Shown in pieces: positions 1 through 7,133 of a DNA stretch of 8,300 nucleotides. Source of the DNA: an uncultured Candidatus Competibacteraceae bacterium (GTDB lineage: Bacteria; Pseudomonadota; Gammaproteobacteria; Competibacterales; Competibacteraceae); NCBI GenBank assembly GCA_937872125.1, contig CALMNY010000071.1, forward strand, positions 1-8,300, read 5' to 3'. The notes beneath the pieces are model-generated. The model saw only the letters and a program-made list of their open reading frames with translations. It searched no databases and was not told the origin of the DNA. Position 1 is the first letter of the stretch, and every line of letters begins with the position of its first letter. Position numbers and translations under genes: made by a program.

Positions 1-1216
1 GAGACGGGTGGTGATTACCGGTATCGGTATCGTGTCCAGCATCGGCAACGACCGCCGGGAAGTGCTGGAATCGCTGCGGCAGGGACGCAGCGGTCTGGAA
101 TTCGCCCAGGATTACAAGGACATGGGTCTGCGCTCCCACGTGCGCGGGCCGGTGCGGGTGAATCTGGCGGAGCAGATTGATCGCAAGATTCTGCGGTTTA
201 TGGGCGACGCCGCTGCGTTCACTTATATCGCCCTGCGCGAGGCTATCGCCGACGCCGGCTTGCCGGAAGAGATGGTGTCCAATCCGCGCACCGGCCTGGT
301 GGCGGGCACCGGCGGTGGCAGTCCGCAGAACATGGTCGAGGCCGCCGATCTGCTGCGCAACAAGGGCCTGAAACGGGTCGGGCCGTACATGGTGCCGCGC
401 ACCATGAGCAGCACCACCACGGCTTGCCTGGCAACGCCGTTCAAAATCAAGGGTGTTAATTACAGCATCGGCTCGGCCTGCGCCACCGGTTCGCACTGCA
501 TCGGCCATGGCGGCGAACTGATCCAGTGGGGCAAGCAGGACATCGTGTTCGCTGGCGGCGGCGAGGAGGTGCATTGGAGCCTGACCCATCTGTTCGACGC
601 CATGGGCGCGCTGTCCACCAAGTACAACGCCACGCCGCAAACCGCCTCGCGGCCCTATGACGCCAACCGCGATGGCTTTGTGATTTCCGGTGGCGGCGGG
701 ATGGTAGTACTGGAGGAACTGGAGCACGCGCGTCGGCGCGGCGCGCGCATTTACGCCGAACTGGTCGGCTACGGCGCGACCTCGGATGGGTTCGACATGG
801 TGCAGCCGTCCGGCGAGGGCGCGCTGCGCTGCATGAAACAGGCGCTGGAGGGCGTCAGCGAGCCGGTGGATTACATCAACACCCACGGCACCAGCACTCC
901 GGCGGGCGATATCCGCGAACTGGAAGCGATCCGCGAGCTGTTCGGGGACCGCATCCCGCCGATTAGCGCCACCAAGTCGCTGACCGGCCACGCGCTGGGC
1001 GCGGCGGGCGTCCATGAGGCGATCTATTCATTGCTGATGATGGATAACCGTTTCATCGCGGCCTCGGCCAACATCGAAACGCTCGACCCGGCGGCGGAAG
1101 GAATGCCCATCCTGCGCGAGCGGGTGGACAACGCCGACCTGAATGTGGTGATGTCCAACAGTTTTGGCTTCGGCGGCACTAACGCCACGCTGGTGCTCCG
1201 GCGCGGCGCGGGTTGA
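1..1216 (+). CDS. fabB: 3-oxoacyl-[acyl-carrier-protein] synthase I (FabB), missing only the first bases of its start codon
   Basis: Condenses malonyl-ACP with a growing acyl-ACP in type II fatty-acid synthesis. FabB enzymes are the ones needed to elongate cis-unsaturated intermediates, and they act in the cytoplasm. The protein matches E. coli FabB from end to end as I recall it, including [13 protein letters not shown] at the start and [16 protein letters not shown] at the end. The Cys-His-His triad is visible: Cys in SACATGSHC (about residue 161), His in NTHGTSTP (about 296) and His in TGHALGAAG (about 331), with the conserved Lys of SATK just before. Start choice: the first in-frame GTG is at 8, but the frame stays open upstream as Arg-Arg. 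Base 1 is a G in third codon position, so an ATG whose G is base 1 would give M-R-R-V-V-I-T-G and 405 residues, against 406 in E. coli. fabA is often the upstream neighbour in this group but lies outside the window. The missing bases are inferred; the family call is very secure. Confidence 0.97.
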   Translation, partial: RRVVITGIGIVSSIGNDRREVLESLRQGRSGLEFAQDYKDMGLRSHVRGPVRVNLAEQIDRKILRFMGDAAAFTYIALREAIADAGLPEEMVSNPRTGLVAGTGGGSPQNMVEAADLLRNKGLKRVGPYMVPRTMSSTTTACLATPFKIKGVNYSIGSACATGSHCIGHGGELIQWGKQDIVFAGGGEEVHWSLTHLFDAMGALSTKYNATPQTASRPYDANRDGFVISGGGGMVVLEELEHARRRGARIYAELVGYGATSDGFDMVQPSGEGALRCMKQALEGVSEPVDYINTHGTSTPAGDIRELEAIRELFGDRIPPISATKSLTGHALGAAGVHEAIYSLLMMDNRFIAASANIETLDPAAEGMPILRERVDNADLNVVMSNSFGFGGTNATLVLRRGAG

Positions 1217-1232
1217 GTGCGCCTGACTGGAT

Positions 1233-1270
1233 CGAGGCCGCCGGCAAGGCGGCCTTGTTGTTTGCTTTGG
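1233..1270 (+). terminator. Probable intrinsic terminator after fabB
   Basis: A perfect 8-bp inverted repeat, AGGCCGCC at 1235-1242 and GGCGGCCT at 1248-1255, encloses a 5-nt loop. A G:U pair and a C:G pair can extend it at the base. A T-rich but interrupted tail follows (TTGTTGTTTGCTTT). It lies 18 bases after the fabB stop and before the ribosome binding site of the next gene. The tail is not a clean T run, so termination may be partial and some read-through into the next gene is possible. Confidence 0.6.
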
Positions 1271-1280
1271 AGAAAGAGGA

Positions 1281-1667
1281 ATGGCCAGTTTTCCGTTGCT
1301 TGCGATTATCGTTGCTGCGTACACCCTGTTGGCGCTGGTGGCGCCGGCTTGGCTGGAGGCGGTGTTGTTTGGTTTGCCGCTGCTGTCCGGGGCGATGCTG
1401 TTGTTCCGGGGCGGCGATCTGTTGCTGGTGATCGGCCTGTTGTTGTTGTGCGTCGAGATTTATCGCGCCACCAGCAGCGCCACCGGTGCAATTCTCAACC
1501 ATGTTCTGTCGTTGATCGTGTTCATCATCGCCCTGATTGAACTGATCGTCATGCCGCGCATGGCCAACATGACTTTTTTCCTGATCGTGCTGATGACGTT
1601 AAGCGATGTCATCGCCGGCTTCACCGTCACCATTTCCACCGCCCGGCGCGACATGCAGCATCCCTGA
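1281..1667 (+). CDS. Small polytopic inner-membrane protein, function unknown
   Basis: A 128-residue, very hydrophobic protein. I count about five candidate membrane segments, near residues 5-21, 25-42, 46-61, 71-91 and 97-118. Short polar or charged links (FRGGD, EIYRATSS, MPRMANM) separate the later ones, and the tail ARRDMQHP is polar. The ATG at 1281 is preceded by a purine-rich GAGAAAGAGGA, a good Shine-Dalgarno region, which supports this start and real translation. No catalytic motif or signal peptide is visible, and I do not recognise a named family. It lies 64 bp after fabB, beyond a terminator-like hairpin, and ends 37 bp before the thiL start, so it may be co-transcribed with thiL. 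That position is not enough to assign it a role in thiamine or lipid metabolism. Existence of the gene is likely; function is open. Confidence 0.8.
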   Translation: MASFPLLAIIVAAYTLLALVAPAWLEAVLFGLPLLSGAMLLFRGGDLLLVIGLLLLCVEIYRATSSATGAILNHVLSLIVFIIALIELIVMPRMANMTFFLIVLMTLSDVIAGFTVTISTARRDMQHP

Positions 1668-1704
1668 ATGCGGGCTGGACGCCAGCGAATTTCACCCCTT
1701 CCCC

Positions 1705-2676
1705 ATGCCTGTCTCTGAATTTTCCCTGATTGACCGTTATTTCGCCGCTCATGGTCTGCGGCGGCCCGATGTGGCGCTGGGCATCGGCGATGACTGCGCG
1801 CTGCTCATCCCCCCGGCGGGGTGCTGTCTGGCGGTAACGCTGGATACGTTGGTGGCGGATGTGCATTTTTTCGCCGCCGCCGATCCGGAAGGTCTGGGCC
1901 ACAAGGCGCTGGCGGTGAATCTGAGCGATCTGGCGGCGATGGGCGCGACGCCGGCCTGGGCGACGCTGGCGCTGACTTTGCCCAGGGCCGATGAGGACTG
2001 GCTGGGCCGGTTTTGTCAGGGCCTGTTCGCGCTGGCGGATCGCTACGGGGTGCAACTGGTCGGCGGCGACACCACCCACGGCCCCGTGATCACGATTACG
2101 ATTCAGGCGCACGGTTTTGTCCCGCCGGGCCTGGCCCTGCGCCGCGACGGGGCACGGCCCGGCGATGGCGTTTACGTCACCGGTACGCTGGGCGATGCCG
2201 GTTTGGCGCTGGCGGCGGCGTTCGGCAAGGTGGGGATTGCTGCCGAACATGAGAGCTACCTTCGGCGACGGTTGGAGCGACCGGAGCCGCGCATCGCCCA
2301 GGGACTGGCGTTGCGCGGGATTGCCAGCGCTGCGATTGATCTTTCCGACGGCTTGGCGCAGGACCTCGGCCATATTCTGGAGTGCAGTGGGTATGGGGCG
2401 CGGCTGGAAGTGGACGGCTTGCCGCGGTCGCCGGCCCTGACCGCCACGCTGGACCGGGATGCGGCGATGATGACCGCGCTGACCAGCGGCGACGATTACG
2501 AGCTGTGCTTCACCGTGCCGCCGGCTGGCGCGGCGCAGCTGGAAGCCATCGCCGCGACCTGGGAGTGTCGCTGCGCCCGCATCGGCGTGATTGAAGCCGA
2601 GCCAGGGCTGCGGCTGGTTCGCGCCGACGGTTCCGCTTGCCATCTGGAGCGGCTGGGCTACGACCATTTTGGTTGA
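1705..2676 (+). CDS. thiL: Thiamine-monophosphate kinase (ThiL)
   Basis: Phosphorylates thiamine monophosphate with ATP to give thiamine diphosphate, the last step of cofactor synthesis, in the cytoplasm. The 323 residues follow the E. coli ThiL pattern throughout: EFSLIDRYF at the N terminus, GIGDDCALL (26-34), LDTLVADVHF (46-55), ALAVNLSDLAAMGA (68-81), GGDTT (120-124), VTGTLGDAGLAL (158-169), IDLSDGLAQDLGH (211-223), SGDDYELCFT (261-270) and the terminal GYDHFG. The Asp-rich loops GDD, DT, LSD and GGD are the Mg-ATP and substrate ligands of this AIR-synthase-like superfamily. The frame is open back to an ATG at 1606, but that start would overlap the membrane-protein gene and add 33 residues unlike ThiL. 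The ATG at 1705 gives MPVSEFSLIDRYF, aligning with family starts, although no strong Shine-Dalgarno precedes it. pgpA, a frequent downstream partner in gammaproteobacteria, is absent; an opposite-strand ATPase gene follows instead. Confidence 0.96.
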   Translation: MPVSEFSLIDRYFAAHGLRRPDVALGIGDDCALLIPPAGCCLAVTLDTLVADVHFFAAADPEGLGHKALAVNLSDLAAMGATPAWATLALTLPRADEDWLGRFCQGLFALADRYGVQLVGGDTTHGPVITITIQAHGFVPPGLALRRDGARPGDGVYVTGTLGDAGLALAAAFGKVGIAAEHESYLRRRLERPEPRIAQGLALRGIASAAIDLSDGLAQDLGHILECSGYGARLEVDGLPRSPALTATLDRDAAMMTALTSGDDYELCFTVPPAGAAQLEAIAATWECRCARIGVIEAEPGLRLVRADGSACHLERLGYDHFG

Positions 2677-2808
2677 GCGTCCTGGCAGTGGGGAAATTGC
2701 CGCGCGCATTGATGCATTGACGGATTCCATCGAGCAGCAGAATCCGCGTTGCAAGGAGCGTTACTCTGGATTTGGCGGTGGATTTGGTAGACAGATGATT
2801 GGGCTGCT
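2677..2808. other. Intergenic stretch between convergent thiL and ATPase genes
   Basis: This 132-bp gap between two converging stop codons holds no convincing gene and no clean hairpin with a T tail for either strand. Two short direct repeats are visible: GCATTGA twice around 2708-2722, and GGATTTGG at 2768-2775 and again at 2780-2787. Both are short enough to be chance. No sign of a pgpA remnant was found in any frame I read. Confidence 0.5.
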
Positions 2809-3957
2809 TCACCCTAATTCCCTTGCCAATTCCACAAGTTCCCCGACCGGCCACATGGTAATCCGGTCGTGCGCGGGGTAGCGATGTGGGCCAGGATAGA
2901 TGATCCATAGATGCTCCAGCCCCAAGTCGCTTAGGGCGATATGCTGCGCACGGGCGATTTTTGGCGCTTCGTTGAACTTGACCTCCACACCATACCGTCG
3001 GCCCCGGTGGCAAAACAGCAGGTCCAGTTCCGCTCCGTTCTGGGTCGCCCAGAAAAATGCATCGGTTGGGCGCAACACCTGCAACACCTGCTCGATGACA
3101 AAACCCTCCCAGGATGCGCCCACCTTGGGATGAGCAGCGAGACTGTGCCAGTCAGGCAGATTTAATAATCCGTGCAGCACACCGGAATCGCGCAGATAAA
3201 TCTTGGGCGCCTTGACTTGTCGCTTGCCGAGGTTTTCGTGCCAGGGCTGTAATTGCCGAACCATGTAAATGCCCGTCAGCAGGTCCAGATAGCCCCGCAC
3301 TGTTTTGTCTGACAGGCCCATGGCGCGCGCCAGTTCCGCCGCGCTCCAGTATTGGCCGTGGTAATGCGCCAGCATGGTCCAGAACCGCCGCATGGCCGGC
3401 GCGGGAATCGTGATTCCCAGTTGCGGGATGTCGCGTTCCAGAAAGGTGCGGATGAACCCTTCGCGCCAAGCCAGACTGTCGGCATCGGACGCAGCGAGAA
3501 AGGCGCGGGGAAAGCCGCCCCTGACCCACAGAGTTCGCCAAGCCTCCTCACCGGTTTCCCGCAGGTCAAAGCCGTTCAACTCTACAAACTCTACCCGCCC
3601 CGCCAAGCTTTCCGAAGCTTTGCGGATCAGAACGGGCGAGGCGCTGCCGAGAATCAGGAACCGGGCGGCGCTTTCGGTCCGGTCCGCTAATACCCGCAGT
3701 ACGTTGAATAATTCTGGCAGCGCCTGGATTTCATCCAGCACCACCAAGCCTTGCGCCATGCCGAGCATCAGTTCGGGATTTTGCAGGCGTTGCCGGTCCG
3801 CTGGCGATTCCAGATCGAACCAGGTCACTGCCTGACCGGCGCTGAACATCCGCGCCAAAGTGGTTTTGCCGCATTGCCGGGGACCCAGCAAAGCGGTGAT
3901 TGGTGAACGACTGACAGCGGTTGCCAGGTGTTTTAGATGATCCGGTCGGTCAAACAT
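2809..3957 (-). CDS. AAA_14/DUF4143 family ATP-binding protein with a PD-(D/E)XK-like C terminus
   Basis: A 382-residue stand-alone protein of the widespread AAA_14 plus DUF4143 family, whose cellular role is poorly known. Domains in order: a P-loop ATPase with Walker A GPRQCGKTT (25-33), Walker B LVVLDEIQ (71-78, Asp75-Glu76) and a sensor-like LILGSASP (101-108); a linker with GGFPRAFL (147-154), typical of the family; a probable winged helix with WSAAELARAMGLSDKTVRGYL (204-224); and a C-terminal domain with YLRDSGVLHGLL (254-265), GASWEGFVIEQ (280-290), AELDLL (309-314) and GVEVKF (323-328). Glu284, Asp312, Glu325 and Lys327 fit a PD-(D/E)XK nuclease-like core, though nuclease activity is not established for the family. 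It is complete, with no frameshift. No Shine-Dalgarno precedes the ATG at 3957, and a GATAAT box lies only 8 nt upstream, so the mRNA may be leaderless or nearly so (inference). By eye it is a little less GC-rich than its neighbours, and it runs against them, as an acquired gene might. Confidence 0.93.
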   Translation of the reverse strand: MFDRPDHLKHLATAVSRSPITALLGPRQCGKTTLARMFSAGQAVTWFDLESPADRQRLQNPELMLGMAQGLVVLDEIQALPELFNVLRVLADRTESAARFLILGSASPVLIRKASESLAGRVEFVELNGFDLRETGEEAWRTLWVRGGFPRAFLAASDADSLAWREGFIRTFLERDIPQLGITIPAPAMRRFWTMLAHYHGQYWSAAELARAMGLSDKTVRGYLDLLTGIYMVRQLQPWHENLGKRQVKAPKIYLRDSGVLHGLLNLPDWHSLAAHPKVGASWEGFVIEQVLQVLRPTDAFFWATQNGAELDLLFCHRGRRYGVEVKFNEAPKIARAQHIALSDLGLEHLWIIYPGPHRYPAHDRITMWPVGELVELARELG

Positions 3958-3970
3958 GGTGTCATATTAT

Positions 3971-4005
3971 CATGAAAATCCGGAGTTCAACTCCGAATTT
4001 TCATG
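3971..4005. repeat. 35-bp near-perfect palindrome upstream of the ATPase gene, possible operator
   Basis: Left arm CATGAAAATCCGGAGTT (3971-3987), a single central C (3988) and right arm AACTCCGAATTTTCATG (3989-4005) pair at 16 of 17 positions; the only mismatch is C3980 with A3996. The outer edge lies 13 bases upstream of the ATPase start. On the minus strand a GATAAT box at 3971-3966 abuts the palindrome, and a TTGAAC at 3990-3985 falls in its centre; their 13-nt spacing is too short for a standard sigma-70 promoter. It could be a dimer-binding operator for autoregulation, one copy of a dispersed palindromic repeat, or the end of a small mobile unit. There is no T tail on the plus side and it lies upstream of both flanking genes, so a terminator role is unlikely. 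The symmetry is seen directly; its role is inference. Confidence 0.85.
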
Positions 4006-4127
4006 GAAAACCAGTTGCGCATGACGAACACCGCCATCGCCATGCCATCAACAATTCGGGGCGGGGCTTGCTCAATGAGCGGTTTCTGCCTGACCATAAA
4101 GTTTCCAAAACCCACAGAGTGAAATTC
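4006..4127. other. Intergenic leader region before the oxidoreductase gene
   Basis: This stretch between the palindrome and the next start should contain the plus-strand promoter for the oxidoreductase and LplT-PlsC genes, but I see no well-spaced -35/-10 pair. A 39-codon plus-strand frame (4003-4122, MENQLRMTNT at its start) is open, but it has no ribosome binding site, resembles nothing I know, and starts inside the palindrome, so I do not call it a gene. Confidence 0.4.
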
Positions 4128-5192
4128 ATGAACGACTTTCAATGGATGATCTACGGGGCCAATGGCTACAGCGGCGAACTCATCGCCCGCGAGGCCCGCC
4201 GGCGTGGCCTGAAACCGGTGCTGGCCGGGCGCACGGCGGAGCGGATCGCGCCACTGGCGCAGGAACTGGACTGTGAACATCGCACGTTCGCGCTCGCCGA
4301 CGCCGCCGCGACGGCAAAAGCCCTGGTCGGCATGAATCTGGTGTTAAACTGCGCCGGACCGTTCTCGGCCACCGCTGCGCCCATGGCGAGCGCCTGCTTG
4401 AACGGTCGGGCGCACTATCTGGATATTACCGGCGAGATCGAAGTGTTCGAGGCGCTGCATGCCCGCGACGCGGCAGCCAGGGCGGCGGGCATCGTCCTCT
4501 GTCCCGGTGTGGGGTTCGATGTCATTCCCACCGACTGTCTGGCGGTGGCGCTCAAGACGGCGCTGCCGGACGCGACCCATCTGGCGCTGGGCTTCGATTC
4601 CCGCTCCGGCTTCAGTCCGGGCACCGCAAAAACCATGGTGGAAGGGCTGGGCCAGGGCGGCCGGGTGCGCCGCGACGGACGCATCGTCCCGGTGCCGCCG
4701 GTCTGGAAAACTCGCCGAATTGATTTTGGCCGGGGCGAGAAAACCGCCATGACCATTCCGTGGGGCGATGTCGCCACCGCCTTCCACAGCACCGGCATCC
4801 CCACTATCGAAACCTACGTTCCCGCCACGCCAACCCTGTTGCGCTGGCGCTGGCTGTTGCCCTGGCTACGGCCCCTGTTCAGCCTGGGTTTGGTGCAAAC
4901 CCTGCTCAAACAGCGGGTGACCGCTACGGTGCGCGGTCCGGATGACGAACAGCGCCAGCGCACCCCGACCTGGGTCTGGGGCGAGGTCACGAACGCTGCC
5001 GGCGCGCGCAAAATTGGCCGCGTGCAAACTGCCAACGGCTATGATGTAACGGTGCAAGGCGCATTGGCGGTGATCGAGTGGCTGCGGGCGAATGCGCCCA
5101 CGGGCGGCTACTACACCCCCGCGCAACTGCTGGGCGCCGGCCTGGTCGAGACTCTGCCCGGTTCGACGCCCATCCGCCTCACCGAGACCTGA
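4128..5192 (+). CDS. Saccharopine dehydrogenase-like NAD(P)-binding oxidoreductase (COG3268 / trans-acting enoyl reductase type)
   Basis: A 354-residue cytosolic oxidoreductase with an N-terminal Rossmann fold: beta strand WMIYGANGYSG with the dinucleotide-binding glycines at 10, 13 and 16, then LAGR (32-35), whose Arg suits NADP binding, then NCAGPFS (74-80) at the end of the fourth strand. Further family-type segments are HYLDITGE (96-103) and CPGVGFDVIPTDCLAVAL (125-142). The C-terminal half, with GTAKTMVEG (165-173) and YYTPAQLLGAGLVE (328-341), is the substrate and dimer part. Relatives include the mycobacterial trans-acting enoyl reductase of phenolic-glycolipid synthesis, but most bacterial members have no known substrate, so I assign none. 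The frame is open upstream to 3921, but the added 69 residues run through the palindrome and ATPase start; the ATG at 4128 gives MNDFQWMIYGANGYSG, the usual beginning. Its stop lies 33 bp before the LplT-PlsC gene, suggesting one operon and perhaps a lipid-related substrate. Confidence 0.85.
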   Translation: MNDFQWMIYGANGYSGELIAREARRRGLKPVLAGRTAERIAPLAQELDCEHRTFALADAAATAKALVGMNLVLNCAGPFSATAAPMASACLNGRAHYLDITGEIEVFEALHARDAAARAAGIVLCPGVGFDVIPTDCLAVALKTALPDATHLALGFDSRSGFSPGTAKTMVEGLGQGGRVRRDGRIVPVPPVWKTRRIDFGRGEKTAMTIPWGDVATAFHSTGIPTIETYVPATPTLLRWRWLLPWLRPLFSLGLVQTLLKQRVTATVRGPDDEQRQRTPTWVWGEVTNAAGARKIGRVQTANGYDVTVQGALAVIEWLRANAPTGGYYTPAQLLGAGLVETLPGSTPIRLTET

Positions 5193-5225
5193 TCCGCATC
5201 ATCCGATCCTGGAGCGCTCCGCCGC

Positions 5226-7112
5226 ATGGCCAACGGCAACGAATTCACCCTGCTCAAGCAACGGCGGTTCCTGCCGTTCTTCACCACTCAGTTTCTGGGG
5301 GCGTTCAACGACAACGTCTTCAAAAACGCCCTGATCATCCTGATCGCGTTCCAGGCGGCGGGCGCGGACGCCAGCCATTCCAATTTCCTGATCAATCTCT
5401 GCGCCGGCCTGTTTGTATTGCCGTTCTTTCTGTTCTCGGCCACCGCCGGCCAGTTGTGCGACAAGTACGAAAAGTCGCGCTACATCCGCTGGGTCAAATT
5501 GCTGGAAATCGTCATCATGACCGGCGCGGCGGTGGGGTTCGTCACCGGTAATGTCAGTCTGCTCATCGCCCTGCTGTTCCTGATGGGGTTTCAGTCCACC
5601 CTGTTTGGCCCCGCTAAATACAGCATCCTGCCCCAGCATCTGAAGCCGGAGGAGCTGGTGGGCGGCAACGCCTGGGTCGAGATGGCCACCAATCTCGCCA
5701 TCCTGCTGGGCACCATGCTGGGCGGCGTGCTGATCGCCTTGCAACAGGGCGCTCACTGGGTCGCGGGCGTGGTGATAATCCTGGCGGTGCTCGGCTACCT
5801 GAGCAGTTGGGCGATTCCCCCGGCCCCGCCCGCCGCGCCCGACCTGAAGATCAACTGGAATCCGCTGACCGAGACCTGGAACATCCTCCGGTTCACCTAC
5901 CAGAACTTCACCGTGTTCCAGTCGGTGCTCGGCATCTCCTGGTTCTGGTTTCTGGGCAGCGTCTACGTGGCGCAGTTGCCCAATTTTACCAAGCTGACCC
6001 TGGGCGGCGGCGAACACGTCATCACCCTGCTGTTGACGCTGTTCGCCGTCGGCATCGGTGTCGGTTCCCTATTGTGCGAGCGGATGTCCGGCCACAAGGT
6101 GGAACTGGGCCTGGTGCCGTTTGGCTCCATCGGCCTGACCGTGTTCGGGGTGGATCTGTTTTTCGCTACCCCGGCAGCGCCCCCGGCAGGCGGTGAATTG
6201 CTGGGCGTGCTGGCCTTCCTGAGCCAGCCGGGCAGTTGGCGGGTGGTGATGGACGTGGTGTTGATCGGCATGTTCGGCGGCTTCTTCATCGTGCCCCTGT
6301 ACGCTCTGGTGCAGCAGCGCAGCGAACCTAGCCATCTGTCGCGGGTGATCGCCGGCAACAATATCCTCAACGCCGTGTTCATGGTGGCGGCGGCCATCAT
6401 CGCCGTGATCATGCTGGACCGGGGACTGAACATTCCGCAGTTGTTGCTGCTGATGGCGATCTTCAACGCGGCGGTGGCGGTCTATATCTTCGGTCTGGTG
6501 CCCGAATTCCTGATGCGCTTCATTGTGTGGCTGCTGGTGAATGTCGGTTACCGGTTGAAGTCGCGCGGGCTGGAACACATTCCCGACGAAGGACCGGCGG
6601 TCGTCGTGTGCAACCACGTCAGCTTCATGGACGCGCTGGTGGTGGTCGGCTGTTGCCGGCGTCCGATCCGGTTCGTGATGGATCACCAGATTTTCAAGAT
6701 TCCGCTGTTGAATTTCGTGTTCCGCACCGCCGGCGCCATTCCCATCGCCTCGGCGCGCGAGAATCCGGAAATGCTGAAACGGGCCTACGACCGGGTCGCG
6801 CGGTATCTGAAGGAAGGTGAAGTGGTGGGCATTTTCCCGGAAGGGCGGTTGACCGCGGATGGCGAAATCGGCCCGTTCAAGTCCGGCATCGAACAGATCA
6901 TCCAGCGCACGCCGGCGCCGGTCGTGCCAATGGCGCTGCGGGGATTGTGGGGCAGCTTCTTCAGCCGCCGCCACGGCAAGGCCATGGCGCATTTTCCCCG
7001 GCGGTTCTGGTCGCGGGTCGAACTGGCGGTGGGCGAACCCGTGCCGGCGGCGCAGGCGACGTCGGCGTTGTTGCGCGAGCGGGTCGCCGCATTGCGGGGT
7101 GACTGGCCATAG
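5226..7112 (+). CDS. LplT-PlsC fusion: MFS lysophospholipid transporter with 1-acylglycerol-phosphate acyltransferase domain
   Basis: A 628-residue inner-membrane protein. Residues 1 to about 425 are an LplT-type major facilitator domain (FLPFFTTQFLGAFNDNVFKNAL near the start, a DKYEKSRYIRWVK loop at 80-91, LFGPAKYSILPQ at 126-137). LplT moves lysophospholipids across the inner membrane. Residues about 440-628 are a PlsC-type acyltransferase with the catalytic HX4D box NHVSFMD (His464, Asp469), FPEGR (537-541) and a VVPMALRG block with Pro568. The expected role is re-acylation of imported lysophospholipid, or lysophosphatidate acylation, using acyl-ACP or acyl-CoA. Known related fusions continue into an acyl-ACP synthetase domain as in Aas; this one ends with a clean stop and has no such domain downstream. 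The ATG at 5226 has a GGAG 11 nt upstream and gives the usual LplT start. It follows the oxidoreductase by 33 bp. The exact substrate is inferred. Confidence 0.92.
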   Translation: MANGNEFTLLKQRRFLPFFTTQFLGAFNDNVFKNALIILIAFQAAGADASHSNFLINLCAGLFVLPFFLFSATAGQLCDKYEKSRYIRWVKLLEIVIMTGAAVGFVTGNVSLLIALLFLMGFQSTLFGPAKYSILPQHLKPEELVGGNAWVEMATNLAILLGTMLGGVLIALQQGAHWVAGVVIILAVLGYLSSWAIPPAPPAAPDLKINWNPLTETWNILRFTYQNFTVFQSVLGISWFWFLGSVYVAQLPNFTKLTLGGGEHVITLLLTLFAVGIGVGSLLCERMSGHKVELGLVPFGSIGLTVFGVDLFFATPAAPPAGGELLGVLAFLSQPGSWRVVMDVVLIGMFGGFFIVPLYALVQQRSEPSHLSRVIAGNNILNAVFMVAAAIIAVIMLDRGLNIPQLLLLMAIFNAAVAVYIFGLVPEFLMRFIVWLLVNVGYRLKSRGLEHIPDEGPAVVVCNHVSFMDALVVVGCCRRPIRFVMDHQIFKIPLLNFVFRTAGAIPIASARENPEMLKRAYDRVARYLKEGEVVGIFPEGRLTADGEIGPFKSGIEQIIQRTPAPVVPMALRGLWGSFFSRRHGKAMAHFPRRFWSRVELAVGEPVPAAQATSALLRERVAALRGDWP

Positions 7113-7133
7113 CAAAGTTGTGGAGAGAACACG

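Noticed and set aside
1606..1704. N-terminal extension of ThiL from an upstream ATG
   Set aside because: Proline/serine-rich residues unlike any ThiL, overlapping the membrane-protein gene; the ATG at 1705 matches family starts.
1627..2754. Long open frame on the minus strand, antisense to thiL
   Set aside because: It is an Arg/Gln/His-rich translation typical of the opposite strand of GC-rich genes, has no family resemblance, and overlaps a very secure ThiL.
2771..2800. tRNA-Leu-like fragment (GGATTTGGTAGAC resembles the D-arm GGAATTGGTAGAC), as if an integration site next to the ATPase gene
   Set aside because: Only about 13 bases match; there is no acceptor stem, anticodon arm or T arm around it, so chance is the better explanation. 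A search for an identical tRNA segment in the genome could revive it.
3971..4005. The palindrome as a terminator
   Set aside because: It lies upstream of both divergent genes, inside the space where promoters are expected, and lacks a T run on the plus side.
3921..4127. N-terminal extension of the oxidoreductase
   Set aside because: It would run through the ATPase start and the palindrome and adds 69 residues before the canonical Rossmann strand.
5199..6017. Open frame on the minus strand, antisense to the LplT domain
   Set aside because: Low-complexity Gln/Gly/Asp-rich translation with no motif; explained as a shadow of the plus-strand gene.
6069..7115. Long open frame on the minus strand, antisense to the LplT-PlsC gene
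   Set aside because: Composition is His/Gln/Arg-rich without domains; the plus strand carries clear MFS and HX4D/FPEGR motifs.
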